A DNA stretch of 64,000 nucleotides from Cydia pomonella (Eukaryota; Arthropoda; Insecta; Lepidoptera; Tortricidae). A program made the position numbers and the translations under genes. Under the pieces are notes generated by a model. The model searched no databases and was not told the DNA's origin. It saw nothing but the letters and a program-made list of their open reading frames with translations. The stretch lies in assembly GCF_033807575.1 (NCBI RefSeq), contig NC_084707.1, positions 23,771,888 through 23,835,887 of the forward strand. The letters are read 5' to 3'. Below, in pieces: positions 21,470 to 31,560 of this stretch (position 1 is its first letter; each line of letters starts with the position of its first letter).

Positions 21470-21606
21470 TATATACATAGAAAACACCCATTACTCAGGA
21501 ACAAATATCTGTATTCATCACACAAACAAATGCCCTGTGATCCCGGGATTCGAACCCGGGACCATCGGCTTCATAGGCAGGGTCACTAGCCACCAGGCTA
21601 GACCGG
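21470..21606 (-). mobile_element. tRNA-headed SINE (family A), 3'-truncated, inverted neighbour
   Basis: On the minus strand it has head ACCGGTCTAGCCTGGTGGCT, B-box GGGTTCGAATCCCGGG and body GAGTAATGGGTGTTTTCTAT. It stops before the conserved tail. It lies tail-to-tail with the preceding copy, making an imperfect inverted pair. Confidence 0.8.
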
Positions 21607-22084
21607 TGCATTATAATTTGAATCCTCCATTCCCGCTCATCTCCTGGCCCTCTCGCTAAAGCTACGGAAGAATGGGATAAAACAATCGAATCGAAAAACG
21701 CCCCCAACTGAAGGGGTCCGTAATTATTAAATTGAAATCCGTGTTCGCCGGCAACGGGGACAGCCCCCAACTTAGAGCTATCGATCGTCTATTCTGAGTT
21801 TAGGTACCTACAGTAGGTAACTAGAATTGGGGCGATTTTTAACGTTTTTTTCTAAGAACCTATGAAGGTAGTCCTGGAACAATAGACAGGTCGTTTTTTT
21901 AGCATTTGAAAAAAGATAAACAATTTTGTCGTCTATTTATTTAAAAACGCTTTAAAAATTCAGGATGAGATTTGCTTCAACTTCAACATTTATTCAGAAA
22001 ATAGGCAACAAGGGCATTTTTACACGTCAATATGGAATTTACATACAAGTAAAAACAAGCACATCTTGCAAGAATGTAAATGAT
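21607..22084. other. gene-free stretch
   Basis: No gene or recognised repeat. Weak frames on the minus strand at 21495-21770 overlap the SINE and are not genes. Confidence 0.35.
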
Positions 22085-22200
22085 CGTTTATGATTTATAA
22101 TTGTTACATATTTGATGTAAATTATTTTTGAAAAGTGTTTTTCAATAAAACAAAAAGTCAAAATCGCTTACCTTCTTTCTAATGCAAAAAAAACGAACTA
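22085..22200 (+). repeat. dispersed repeat DR2, copy 1
   Basis: It shares TGATTTATAA.TGTTACATAT, AAGTGTTTT, GTCAAAATCG.TTACCTTCTT and AAAAAACGAA with 34420-34520, in the same orientation. Non-coding. Confidence 0.65.
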
Positions 22201-22202
22201 TA

Positions 22203-22380
22203 GCTTCTGCCCCCGACTCCGTCTGCGTGGGATGATGTTGATGATGATTGATACAAACTATATCCTATGCCTTTCCTTGGGCCTCAAACTATCTCTATAC
22301 TACATTTCATCTAGATGATTTGAAAAGGTAACAGACAGACAGACAAAGACTTACCTACTTTTGCATTTATAATATTAACA
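22203..22380 (-). repeat. dispersed repeat DR3, copy 1
   Basis: Read on the minus strand, AGGTAAGTCTTTGTCTGTCTG, then ATCTAGATGAAATGTAGTATAG, then the CATCATCAACATCATCCCACGCAGACG end correspond to the plus-strand copy at 42545-42715. It is a common lepidopteran-type repeat of unknown class. Confidence 0.55.
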
Positions 22381-22395
22381 TAGTAGAGTTAGTAT

Positions 22396-22635
22396 TTACT
22401 TACTCCTTTGGCTCAGCGATCCAAAATGAAACTTAGACTCCGACACAAGACAGCGCCACTTTTCTCGGTCCTGTGCGACTTCTCGCCAATTGTTGACTCG
22501 AAGTTCGCGCAGATCCGCCTCCACCATGTCGCTCCAGCGATACTTGAGGCGTCCGACAGGACGTCCTCCTGCTAAGCGACGCAGGTACGCTCTTTTCACG
22601 TTCCGATCTTCATCTATTCTCTCAAGACGGCCCAA
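22396..22635 (-). pseudogene. LINE ORF2 C-terminus (RWSDMVEADL family), open
   Basis: The 79-codon minus-strand frame contains RIDEDRNVKRAYLRRLAGGR, LKYRWSDMVEADLREL and EKWRCLVSESKFHFGSLSQR. It matches 19797-19952 but is uninterrupted and longer at its 5' side. It lacks an ATG at its 5' end (first codon TTG) and the whole RT domain, so it is a truncated retrocopy, not a gene. Confidence 0.75.
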
Positions 22636-22880
22636 CTAATGGAGTGAGCTTTACTTTCTCCTATGATGTTAGGTTCAGCCACTAACTATTGTATTACGGA
22701 TACAGAGATAAGTTCTTATTTTTATTTTTCTCTTAGTACCTAATTAATATAGTTTTAAGTTTATACTAATAGTCGTTATGGATCAGTGATCTGAAATAAA
22801 CAGTTTTTTTTTTAATATACCGCTATAAAGATATACAATAGCACTAGACTTATTTATTTATTTGATAAAATATAGTAGGG
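22636..22880 (+). repeat. LINE-type 3' UTR remnant
   Basis: CTATTGTATTACGGATACAG (22687) recurs at 33338. The piece ends GATCTGAAATAAACAG and then a T-run, as at 4260 and 45708. No coding sequence. Confidence 0.45.
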
Positions 22881-23290
22881 TAAAGGCACCTATTACCGTG
22901 GTAGTTAAGGAACTTTTCAAAAGAGATCCAAAAATTAAGGGTATCAATGCTGTCTAACAGCCAGGATTTTTTTTTTTCATCAGAGTATTTAATGAACTTT
23001 CCGTTTCACACGTTTTTGGATTCATTTTGGGTTATTATATGTATTAAAATATTTTTTGAAGCCAAAATGACCAAATCTTCTATTACCGTGGCAAGGGACA
23101 GGCTGTGATTCTATTATCGCGAATTGAGCTTTCATTACCGAGGGTACAATTGGCATGATTTTTCTGCACTCGTTAACAGAAACCAAACTCAAAATTCGAA
23201 TCCTAATACCGAGGGTTAAAACAATAATAACGACGTGGGTTCTGTATATTATTTTTGTGTCATTAAGTTTAATAATGACACAAAAATAAA
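22881..23290. repeat. cluster of TATTACCG-type words
   Basis: TATTACCGTGG occurs at 22891 and 23081, CATTACCGAGGG at 23132, TAATACCGAGGG at 23204 and a variant CTATTATCGCG at 23111. A 17-bp-arm hairpin (TTATTTTTGTGTCATTA and its complement) lies at about 23250-23290. The same words form a second cluster at 31439-31560. No coding frame. Confidence 0.55.
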
Positions 23291-23565
23291 AAATAAAACT
23301 ATAGGAGTATGTTTAAAAATAAGAGATGTATTCGAAGAGATTATAATTACACTTTGGCACAATCAAATACTATTAAATAGTTAACTTACCAAGTACCCAC
23401 GAGTACCTGTATAACAAGTTATAAGTTGAATGTTTTACATGTAAAACAACAAAAATTACTGTTAGTAAAGTTTTACTAAGGACGTATATGACAAATAGGC
23501 CTGCCTGTTATTAAATAAAGCAATTTTTAAATGCTATAAAGATTGATAAGAGTTTGTCTTACTGA

Positions 23566-23905
23566 TGTTGTCGCCATGGCATTTTGACAACACCACGACG
23601 ACTATATCCTACCAATACTGCGCGTGACGTACATCCGGAGCTGTCAAACCCAACGTCATAAAAGGGCAAGCACAAGGCGGGAGCGACCACTTGCCATCTA
23701 GCAGCCACCAGCGACGGAGTATTGTACATATGGTGCATTGGTGTCCTGAGTATAATTGTATCATACCTATTTGCTTTATCATTCACGGTCGTATTAAGTA
23801 TAATATGGTTTACATATTATACTTAATACGATCAGTTCATTCCTTGTATTATTGTTACGTGAATAAATAAATAAATGTATTAATGTTGCTTGGGTGTTTA
23901 TTTCA
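23566..23905 (+). repeat. 5' LTR
   Basis: It starts TGTTGTCGCC and ends TGTTTATTTCA (TG...CA ends), 340 bp, matching the 3' LTR throughout. It contains an internal inverted pair, CGTATTAAGTATAATATGG near 23788 and ATTATACTTAATACG near 23817, and an AATAAATAAATAAA run near the 3' side that can serve as polyadenylation signal. Confidence 0.95.
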
Positions 23906-23931
23906 TCAGAAGTGAAGAGTAGCACCACGCC

Positions 23932-26900
23932 ATGCCACGCCATCGGAAGAGGTCGAGGCGTCACGGGAAGAAGCGTGACACTAGCTCAAGCTCATCGATA
24001 TCAAGCACATCGTCCAGTTCGTCTTCTCGCTCTGCAAGTTCGAGCTCCAGCAGTGACCATGCCTCAAGAAAAAGAAGGAAACGTGGCCGTAAGGGATCGC
24101 CAACTGTGAGTCAAAACGTTGTCTTATCATCAGTTATCCCCGAATATGACCCTCTGGTAGACGACATAGACATGTGGCTCAATGTGGTTCAAGCTAACGC
24201 TCGTGCATTTGGTTGGTCGGATAATATGATTAAATACCAAGCGTTGCAAAAATTACGTAATTCTGCTAAAACGTGGTTAGATTCTCTTCAAAAAAATGAG
24301 ACTCGGTGGACGTCATGGAAATGGCGACAATGGCGTAATACGTTGTCGGATACATTTCAAACAAAACGGTGTATGTACAACTTGATTAAACAATTAGTTG
24401 ACACAAAGCCGTTGCCTAATCAGTCTCTTTACGAGTTTTTTTTTCAACAAAAGGGAAAAATTGATAGATTACAGTTAAGATTTAGTGAAAGAGATATTAA
24501 TTCAATCATTGTCGGTTCGATTGGCGATAGCAGTATAAGTACGGCGGTTGAAGCAGGGAACTTTAGATACTGTGAAGATTTAGCTGCATTTTTGCACGGT
24601 AGAACGTACGTTGCGACTGATAAGCCCCCGATTCAAAAGGCTCATTCGTATACAGCACCTAAGCCTTCATATCGTAACAGTGGTTCATCAAGCCTTAATA
24701 GTGTTGATAGGTCGGACCCCGCGGTCAAAAATGAAGCATCTTCTAGCAGTAGCAATCATTTCAATAACATGGTTTGTTATCGTTGTGGTGAGACAGGGCA
24801 TAAAAGAAATACATGTACTGTGAAAGATACAATTCGTTGTACCCTATGCAGTAAAATAGGTCATTTAGAAGCTGCCTGCAAATCTAAATTAAAATCGAAA
24901 ACTGAAAAGGAAGTTGAGGTCAAAATGATTTATTCCGGTTCGCACTCAAAACAAAAGTTTTATAAAAAGGTAGATTTAAATAATACAGAGTGCCATGCGT
25001 TCTTTGATATGGGGAGCGAGTGCTCACTTTTAACGCCGGACGTAATAAAACGTTGCCAATTACAACCGTTCAAAATAAAACCTATTACTTTAGTAGGGTT
25101 TAGAGATGAGGTTTCTTTCCAAGTCACCGAAGCAGTCGCGACTAACTTGAAGGTAGACAATGTGCAACTATTTATAACATTGTATGTTGTTGACAGGTTA
25201 AATGGGTGTAATTTGTTAATAGGACGTAATTTCACGGAAAACAAAAGCATCATGTACACGCGTGCGGGAGATACCTTAACATTTGATCCTGCACATGTCT
25301 TAAGCGTAAATAATGTGGCCATTAGTTTGATTAGTGATTTATCTAGTGAGCATCAAGCTATCGTAAATAATATTTTTTCAAGGTACCCTCAGTGTACATC
25401 GCAAGAGTTGACTAGCTTAGGCAAAACATCTTGTGTAGAATTGTCAATTGAATTGACGTCAAATAAGCCGGTTTGTCAACGGCCTTATAGGATGTCGGAA
25501 GCAGAGAAGGCAAAAACACGGGAAATTACAGACGAACTTTTAAAAAACGGTATCATTCGCCACAGCTGCTCTGCCTACGCTAGCCCAGCCTTGTTAGTAG
25601 ATAAATCATCGGGAGAAAAACGTTTGTGTATAGATTATCGGCAGTTAAATAAAATAACAGTTAAAGAAAAATACCCAATGCCGATGATAGATGATCTTAT
25701 AGATCGGTTACGAGGCTGTAAGTTTTTCACGTCCCTTGATTTAAAAAACGGGTACTATCAAATTGGCGTAAAACCAGAGGATACACACAAACTTGCGTTT
25801 GTTACTAGTGACTCTCATTTTGAATTTATTAGGATGCCGTTCGGGGTCTGCAATGGGCCGGCGGTATTTCAAAGGCTAATGAATACTATTTTGGGCGATT
25901 TGCGTTTTGGAAAGGTAATATGTTATATGGATGATCTACTAATAGCCACAGAAACTTTGGAGGAAAACATAGCCTGTCTAGAACAGGTACTAGATTTGTT
26001 GGTGACTAACGGATTAACTTTAAATTTAGAAAAATGCTCATTTTTTCGTAATAACATTACTTTTCTCGGCTACGAAATATCTGAACACGGCATTCGGCCG
26101 AGCTCAAAAAAATTAAAGGCTTTAGTAGATTATCCGACTCCTAAATCAGTACATCAATTGCGCCAATTTTTGGGACTAGTCAACTATTTTAGAAAATTCA
26201 TTAAAAATTGCGCCCTAGTTTGCAAACCTTTAACTAACTTATTAAAAAAAGGAATCGTTTGGCACTGGGGTTCCGAACAAGATAAAGCTGTAACCGATCT
26301 AAAAGAGAAACTGATTAACAATGCGGTGCTTGAAATTTTTGACCCTAAATTACCGATTAATCTCTATACTGACGCTAGCCAGGACGGTATAGGTTGTATT
26401 TTGATGCAATTAACTAAAAATGGAGAAAAACCAGTTCATTTTTATAGCCGCCAAACTACAAAAGACGAAAAGAAGTTTCACTCCTTCGAATTGGAACTCC
26501 TAGCAATTGTGACAGCACTACAACGATTCCGTCATTATTTAATAGGCACTCAGTTTAAAATAACTACGGATTGTAATGCGGTCAAATATGCGTTAAGTAA
26601 ACAAAATATAGTACCACGCATAAGTAGATGGGTGTTGTATACGCAGGAATTCACTTTTGACATAACTCATAGAGCTGGCTGTCAAATGCAACATGTAGAT
26701 GCCTTAAGCCGGAACCCGTTGAAAGAGGAAAACGAAACTGAATCCGTAATGTCTATTACAGAAGGTGATTGGTTATTGTCAGTTCAGTTACAAGATGCAG
26801 CTATCTGTAGTATTCGCGATATTCTGTTGTCAGGTGAGGCCGAGTCTAATAAACGGATTTTTAATGAATACGAGGTGTTAGGTAATAAAGTGTACCGACG

Positions 26901-27990
26901 TACAGAGTATGGAAGGCGCTGGTTGGTTCCAAAAAGTTGTATATGGCATGTAATACGCGCCAACCATGATGATGTAGGACATTTTGCAGTCGATAAAACT
27001 ATTGAGAGAATTCGAGCAAAATTTTGGTTTCCGCGTTTAAAAAAGACAGTCACAAAATACATAAAAAATTGTATAAATTGCATTTATTACAAAAATGTAC
27101 ATGGTAAAAAACCCGGTAAATTATTTCCAATTCCCAAATACGCAAGGCCCTTTCATACTCTGCACGTGGACCATCTTGGCCCTTTCGTAAAAACAACACA
27201 ACAGAATAGTTATTTATTAGTTCTTGTAGACTCTTTCACAAAATTTGTGTTCATATCGCCGGTTAAAAATACAAAAAGTGCGGTAGTCATTAATGAATTA
27301 AATAAGATTTTTAAGATTTTCGGTAACCCTAAACGGTTGATTTGCGACGCGGGTAGCGCATTTACATCAAAGTTATTTACAGAATATTGCAACGCTAGGT
27401 ATATAAGACGTCATATTATCGCGACAGCCGTACCTCGCTCGAACGGTCAAGTGGAGCGCTATAACTTGACGATTTTAGAGGCCTTACGAAGCATGGGAGC
27501 TAATACAGAAAATAATAAATGGGATACGCACATACCAAGTATCCAGCAAGGCATTAATAGCACTGTAAACAAAACCACAGCCGCAGTACCCAGTGAGGTT
27601 TTCTTTGGATACCGAATTAGAATGAATAATGATGCGATTATTGATGATAATTTGGAGAATAATATCGATGTTACTGCATTAAGAAACACTGTTGATAATA
27701 ATATAAAAAAAGATGCGGAACGACAAAAGGCATCATTTGATTCAAAAAGAAAGGAGGCAATACAGTATAATGTTGGCGATCTAGTTGTGCTGAAAATCCC
27801 TAGTCAGTCCAATGATGGTAATAGCACTAAATTATTACCTTTGTACAAAGGGCCCTTCCAAATTACTGAGGTTTTAGGACATGATAGGTACAAGGTCGCT
27901 GACCTAAGAGGCGCTGAAAGAAGTTCGAAAAGGTATGATGGAACGGCTTGCGTGGAGAATATGAAGCCGTGGATTCATATAGAGGAGTAA
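23932..27990 (+). CDS. gag-pol polyprotein of the Ty3/gypsy element
   Basis: A single 1352-residue frame starts at ATG 23932, 26 nt after the LTR. Order of domains: a Ser/Arg-rich basic N-terminus (1-60); a gag-like region; two CX2CX4HX4C zinc knuckles (about 282-295 and 303-316); an aspartic protease with FFDMGSE at 357-363; reverse transcriptase (about 530-700) with YMDD at 665-668; RNase H with LYTDAS (Asp 814); integrase with an HHCC zinc site from His 1012; catalytic Asp 1080, Asp 1139 and Glu 1175 (DD35E); and a GPF module near 1307. The product would package, reverse-transcribe and integrate the element. Fusion of gag and pol in one frame means no frameshift is needed. The only apparent defect is Met in place of Thr/Ser in the protease active-site triplet. 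It is a mobile-element protein, not a host gene. Confidence 0.93.
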   Translation: MPRHRKRSRRHGKKRDTSSSSSISSTSSSSSSRSASSSSSSDHASRKRRKRGRKGSPTVSQNVVLSSVIPEYDPLVDDIDMWLNVVQANARAFGWSDNMIKYQALQKLRNSAKTWLDSLQKNETRWTSWKWRQWRNTLSDTFQTKRCMYNLIKQLVDTKPLPNQSLYEFFFQQKGKIDRLQLRFSERDINSIIVGSIGDSSISTAVEAGNFRYCEDLAAFLHGRTYVATDKPPIQKAHSYTAPKPSYRNSGSSSLNSVDRSDPAVKNEASSSSSNHFNNMVCYRCGETGHKRNTCTVKDTIRCTLCSKIGHLEAACKSKLKSKTEKEVEVKMIYSGSHSKQKFYKKVDLNNTECHAFFDMGSECSLLTPDVIKRCQLQPFKIKPITLVGFRDEVSFQVTEAVATNLKVDNVQLFITLYVVDRLNGCNLLIGRNFTENKSIMYTRAGDTLTFDPAHVLSVNNVAISLISDLSSEHQAIVNNIFSRYPQCTSQELTSLGKTSCVELSIELTSNKPVCQRPYRMSEAEKAKTREITDELLKNGIIRHSCSAYASPALLVDKSSGEKRLCIDYRQLNKITVKEKYPMPMIDDLIDRLRGCKFFTSLDLKNGYYQIGVKPEDTHKLAFVTSDSHFEFIRMPFGVCNGPAVFQRLMNTILGDLRFGKVICYMDDLLIATETLEENIACLEQVLDLLVTNGLTLNLEKCSFFRNNITFLGYEISEHGIRPSSKKLKALVDYPTPKSVHQLRQFLGLVNYFRKFIKNCALVCKPLTNLLKKGIVWHWGSEQDKAVTDLKEKLINNAVLEIFDPKLPINLYTDASQDGIGCILMQLTKNGEKPVHFYSRQTTKDEKKFHSFELELLAIVTALQRFRHYLIGTQFKITTDCNAVKYALSKQNIVPRISRWVLYTQEFTFDITHRAGCQMQHVDALSRNPLKEENETESVMSITEGDWLLSVQLQDAAICSIRDILLSGEAESNKRIFNEYEVLGNKVYRRTEYGRRWLVPKSCIWHVIRANHDDVGHFAVDKTIERIRAKFWFPRLKKTVTKYIKNCINCIYYKNVHGKKPGKLFPIPKYARPFHTLHVDHLGPFVKTTQQNSYLLVLVDSFTKFVFISPVKNTKSAVVINELNKIFKIFGNPKRLICDAGSAFTSKLFTEYCNARYIRRHIIATAVPRSNGQVERYNLTILEALRSMGANTENNKWDTHIPSIQQGINSTVNKTTAAVPSEVFFGYRIRMNNDAIIDDNLENNIDVTALRNTVDNNIKKDAERQKASFDSKRKEAIQYNVGDLVVLKIPSQSNDGNSTKLLPLYKGPFQITEVLGHDRYKVADLRGAERSSKRYDGTACVENMKPWIHIEE

Positions 27991-28460
27991 CCGGATGTTG
28001 TCGATGAAAGGTATTTCTACATTTTTAATTATTAATTTTATTTAATTTAAATACAAATAATTTGTTTACAAATAATATCAATTATAGCTTCATCATTCCT
28101 TGGTGTCTTTTCGTGCAGATAACTATATTAATTACGTTACAGATATCCTTTTAATTCGTTTTAAAAAAAAGGCCTAATGCTAAAGCTTTGAACGTTCCAT
28201 GAGCTATGATTTGTAAGATAACATGCGATAGGAATCTGTGATGAACGCTATTGCATAGTGTTTGGTGATAAGCGACTAGAGTAATTATAACATTACTTAG
28301 TTGAAACCAAGACACTTTCAAACACTTCATACGCTATGGAACTAAAAGCTATTTCACTGTTATCGTTAACATATGCTATACCTATGTGTATTTCTGTTCA
28401 CAGCTTCCGCATCAGGCCCTAACGAGTTCCAGGAGTAACTCGTGGCACAGGACGGCCGGA
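27991..28460 (+). other. untranslated region between gag-pol and the 3' LTR
   Basis: 470 bp without a coding frame and with no env remnant. A short hairpin CGAGTTCCAGGAGTAACTCG lies at 28423-28442, just before the 3' LTR. Confidence 0.6.
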
Positions 28461-28800
28461 TGTTGTCGCCATGGCATTTTGACAACACCACGACGACTAT
28501 ATCCTACCAATACTGCGCGTGACGTACATCCGGAGCTGTCAAACCCAACGTCATAAAAGGGCAAGCACAAGGCGGGAGCGACCACTTGCCATCTAGCAGC
28601 CACCAGCGACGGAGTATTGTACATATGGTGCATTGGTGTCCTGAGTATAATTGTATCATACCTATTTGCTTTATCATTCACGGTCGTATTAAGTATAATA
28701 TGGTTTACATATTATACTTAATACGATCAGTTCATTCCTTGTATTATTGTTACGTGAATAAATAAATAAATGTATTAATGTTGCTTGGGTGTTTATTTCA
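28461..28800 (+). repeat. 3' LTR
   Basis: 340 bp, TGTTGTCGCC to TGTTTATTTCA. I read it as identical to the 5' LTR. It is followed by the target duplication CTGA. Confidence 0.95.
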
Positions 28801-28861
28801 CTGACATAATTAGCTGCACAAAACAAGTAAGTAACATTTTCTCATAAGGCACAGCGTAAAT

Positions 28862-28956
28862 TATAGTCGAAATTTTATAAGCTGGACGTTTACCACCTGA
28901 GTGAAAGTTTACCACAGTGAAATGGTAAACGTCCACATTATAAAATTTCGACTATA
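28862..28956. mobile_element. short foldback element
   Basis: The left arm TATAGTCGAAATTTTATAA plus TGGACGTTTACCA is mirrored by TGGTAAACGTCCA plus TTATAAAATTTCGACTATA, with two mismatches and a loop of about 27 bp. Ends of TATA type fit a TA target. Non-coding. Confidence 0.7.
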
Positions 28957-30075
28957 TATAAAAACATGAACATTTTTAATTCTAATATTTTTGATAAGGT
29001 AATTAAGTTAAATAAAGTCTCTCACATATATGGTTTAAGAAGAAATTTATTCTCAAAAAGAATTTACAAAATTCGCTTACTTGAGAATACAATATTTATA
29101 TAATATATCTTAGGACTAACATGCAGACAATGTAAGATTAATCGATACAAAATTTTAGTTAGGTTACAAAGTGGGTAGAATAGAAAAGAAATACTTAACT
29201 AGCCGACTTGGATAACTTAACTCGTACAAGTAACTATGGTGCATTCCCAGCGCTTAACTAGCGCATGTGAGTTTACGCAATCAAGTATATGTGTGACTTC
29301 CAATTAAGCGCGGTTAGTAGGAATTGTGAGTCGCGTTATATTGGTTTACCAATTATGCGTCCGTCAGCGGGGAAATGAAAACTCGTTGCGTGACAAATGT
29401 CGGCGAGCTACGAACCAGTTAGCATGGAGAAGTCAATTGGTTATTATAACGCAAGTCACAGAGTATTACATAGTATTTGTTATAAATAATATAACAAGTT
29501 ACAATTATTTACGGTATTTCATTTATATATCATTTCATTTATATATATATATTTTTTTCATTTATAGTAGTTGTAACTTTTTTATTTATAGTATAGTTAT
29601 TTTGTTGATGTATATTATTTTTATGTAATTTTATGGATAAAATAATAAGTAGGGAAATAAAGTTTTTGCATTTATCATTTTAGTTTATTGTTATTTATGT
29701 TTATTTTAGTATATTGTTTAATAGTATAGTTTGAATTAGTATTGTTTACATATGAATATTAACGGTTGTAAGACATATAGGATACATGTAGTAATATAGT
29801 ATATATATTGAATATGAAATTACATGCGTGATTTTTTTCGGATATTATTATTTTAAAGTATAATACTTAAAAATAATATTTATTTGGATTAATTGAAAAT
29901 GTATTTGATTATATGTACGTACTATTTGCTTAACAAATATACATGCACAGGCTCATTTAATTATTACATTATTTATTATATAGAATTTTAGGTGCTTGTT
30001 GAAGCTAGCCATGGATTTCGATTCCAGTATGTTTAGTTGAAATCTGGTACGTAATATTAGCTATATTAGTATATA
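28957..30075. other. gene-free AT-rich stretch
   Basis: Strongly AT-rich from about 29460 to 29990. No gene or recognised repeat. Confidence 0.4.
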
Positions 30076-30550
30076 CACCGTGTTTTTATTGAATTGCGTT
30101 AACTCCGGGGTTTCGGTAAGTACGTTTAAGGAAACTAAATGGCATAGTTAATTTTTACAAAAAAAAAAAATTTTTGTTTTTTTTTTACTATTTTTATTTT
30201 TATAAAAAGTAACTAAATGTTGCATATAGCGTTGTTGTAACACGGGCATTACATTTAACTCAACCAAACAATTGAAAACTGTGGTATATCAATGTCATTT
30301 CTAACATCGATCGTCCGAGATAGTAACGTACGTTAGTAGCAAATGTATGAACTCGCACTAAACACTAATCAATAAGTAAACAGGCCCTAAGGCAAGTGTA
30401 CACGCTCGTAAGGGCCTTATAATATAAAAAAATATGATTGATTATCTCCGAAAATGAGTTAATTAGAATATCGGTGTCTTTGAGAAAGTTACTTAATTAA
30501 AGCTCAGGAATGCACCCTCGAAATTAACGCAAATAAAAAAAAACACGGTG
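30076..30550. mobile_element. 475-bp element with CACCGTG inverted ends
   Basis: The left end CACCGTGTTTTTATTGAATT then GCGTTAA is mirrored by TTAACGCAAATAAAAAAAAA then CACGGTG at 30550. TA flanks both sides. A poly(A)/poly(T) patch lies at 30159-30190. Non-coding, so it would depend on a transposase supplied elsewhere. A TA target suggests Tc1/mariner type, but the termini alone do not prove it. Confidence 0.6.
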
Positions 30551-30567
30551 TATATATGAGTTTAATT

Positions 30568-31119
30568 TTACACCGCCGGAGTCTCCGTCACCGTTACTTG
30601 TACATGGTTTTTTGGATGTGAAGATAAAATTTTTGGTATGCCCTTTACATATTTGATGTATAAGTTTGGCTCACCATTAGATATTCGAGCTTGAAGTTCT
30701 TCTTTTACACTTTTTAGAAAGTCTCTCTGGTAGGGCGTTTGGTCCGAGTATATTTTAACATTATGTATTTTATTTTTATTTCGGAGTATGTAGTTCACTG
30801 TAGCCTTTGATGCAAAGGTCGCCTTTATTGGGCGAACTTTGTTTTCGACGTATTTACCTAGGCGAATGATCTGCAGAGGATCAGGGCAGTCGTTATATAT
30901 TGTTTTTATAATCTTTTCAATTTCATATTTGTCAAGGACATCTCTATCAGCAGCCTCGGGGCCTGCTTCTTGGATACCGACTATAATGATATTCTTATCT
31001 CGAATGGATCGCTGTTGACATTCTGCAACGAGCTGATTGTAACTGTCAGGCGTTAACGCAATGGGTGCTCGTGTAACACTTGATCTAAGTGACTGAAGAT
31101 CCGTTTCTATTACCTTCAC
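30568..31119 (-). pseudogene. LINE ORF1-like fragment
   Basis: A minus-strand frame of 183 codons has no ATG at its 5' end (first codon GTG, preceded by a stop). It includes NIIIVGIQEAG, then IIRLGKYVENKVRPIKATFA, KIYSDQTPYQRDFLKSVKEE and LYIKYVKGIPKI. This order (a 'GI.E' strand, an 'RLGK...RP' strand, a 'D.T..QR' helix, a 'G.P.I' end) is typical of the RRM-like ORF1 protein of CR1/jockey-type LINEs, which binds the element's RNA. No ORF2 follows, so it is an orphan ORF1 piece. Its 3' end lies 17 bp from the CACCGTG element. Confidence 0.6.
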
Positions 31120-31438
31120 TTTATATTATGTGTTATAAATTATAATTTACCCGTTTATAACTAACAAATCACAGTACTTTTCGTATTGCTGATTCTTATA
31201 GCTAAAAAAAAACATGTCTGAGATTTTGGACTACTGTATAAATAAAATTATATAAAAAAAAATCTAATCGGAATTGTCCGGCAGTTGGGTACCCTTCCTT
31301 GTCTGTCAGAGTAATAACTGAATCAGAAAACAGAAGAATTTAAATCTGATAATGATAACTGAAGTCTAAATTTTATCAACGAAATCTGTACTTGCGGTAC
31401 CCTAAATGCGATATTTCAATACAATACCAAATAGTGAC
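31120..31438. other. gene-free stretch
   Basis: No gene or recognised repeat. Confidence 0.35.
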
Positions 31439-31560
31439 TCGGTAATAGATAACTCTTTAAGAGCCTATTACCGACCCATTCGATATTTCTCTGGGTCGGT
31501 AATAGATTTCTATACATTCTATTACCGAGGGTAATCTGATCATACCATCGGTAATAGGCT
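31439..31560. repeat. array of short TCGGTAATAG / CTATTACCGA palindromes
   Basis: Alternating words in 120 bp: TCGGTAATAG (31439), CTATTACCGACCCA (31465), TGGGTCGGTAATAG (31491), CTATTACCGAGGG (31519), ATCGGTAATAGG (31548). Neighbouring words pair to form several short hairpins. The words are shared with 22891-23215. Confidence 0.7.

Larger units (their letters stand above)
23562..28804 (+). mobile_element. full-length Ty3/gypsy-type LTR retrotransposon
   Basis: It is bounded by the 4-bp target duplication CTGA (23562-23565 and 28801-28804). It consists of a 340-bp 5' LTR, one 1352-codon gag-pol frame, 470 bp without a coding frame, and a 340-bp 3' LTR. I read the two LTRs base by base as identical, which indicates a recent insertion. 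There is no env-like frame. The primer binding site is not obvious: the sequence after the 5' LTR (TCAGAAGTGAAGAG) does not start with the usual TGG, and the bases before the 3' LTR (GGACGGCCGGA) are only a weak polypurine tract. I cannot name the clade without a tree. Confidence 0.93.

Noticed and set aside
23905..23932. Search for a standard tRNA primer binding site after the 5' LTR
   Set aside because: The sequence does not begin with TGG and I could not match it to a tRNA 3' end from memory, so no site is annotated.
24611..27689. Several minor frames inside the LTR element, both strands
   Set aside because: All overlap the intact gag-pol frame and lack domains.
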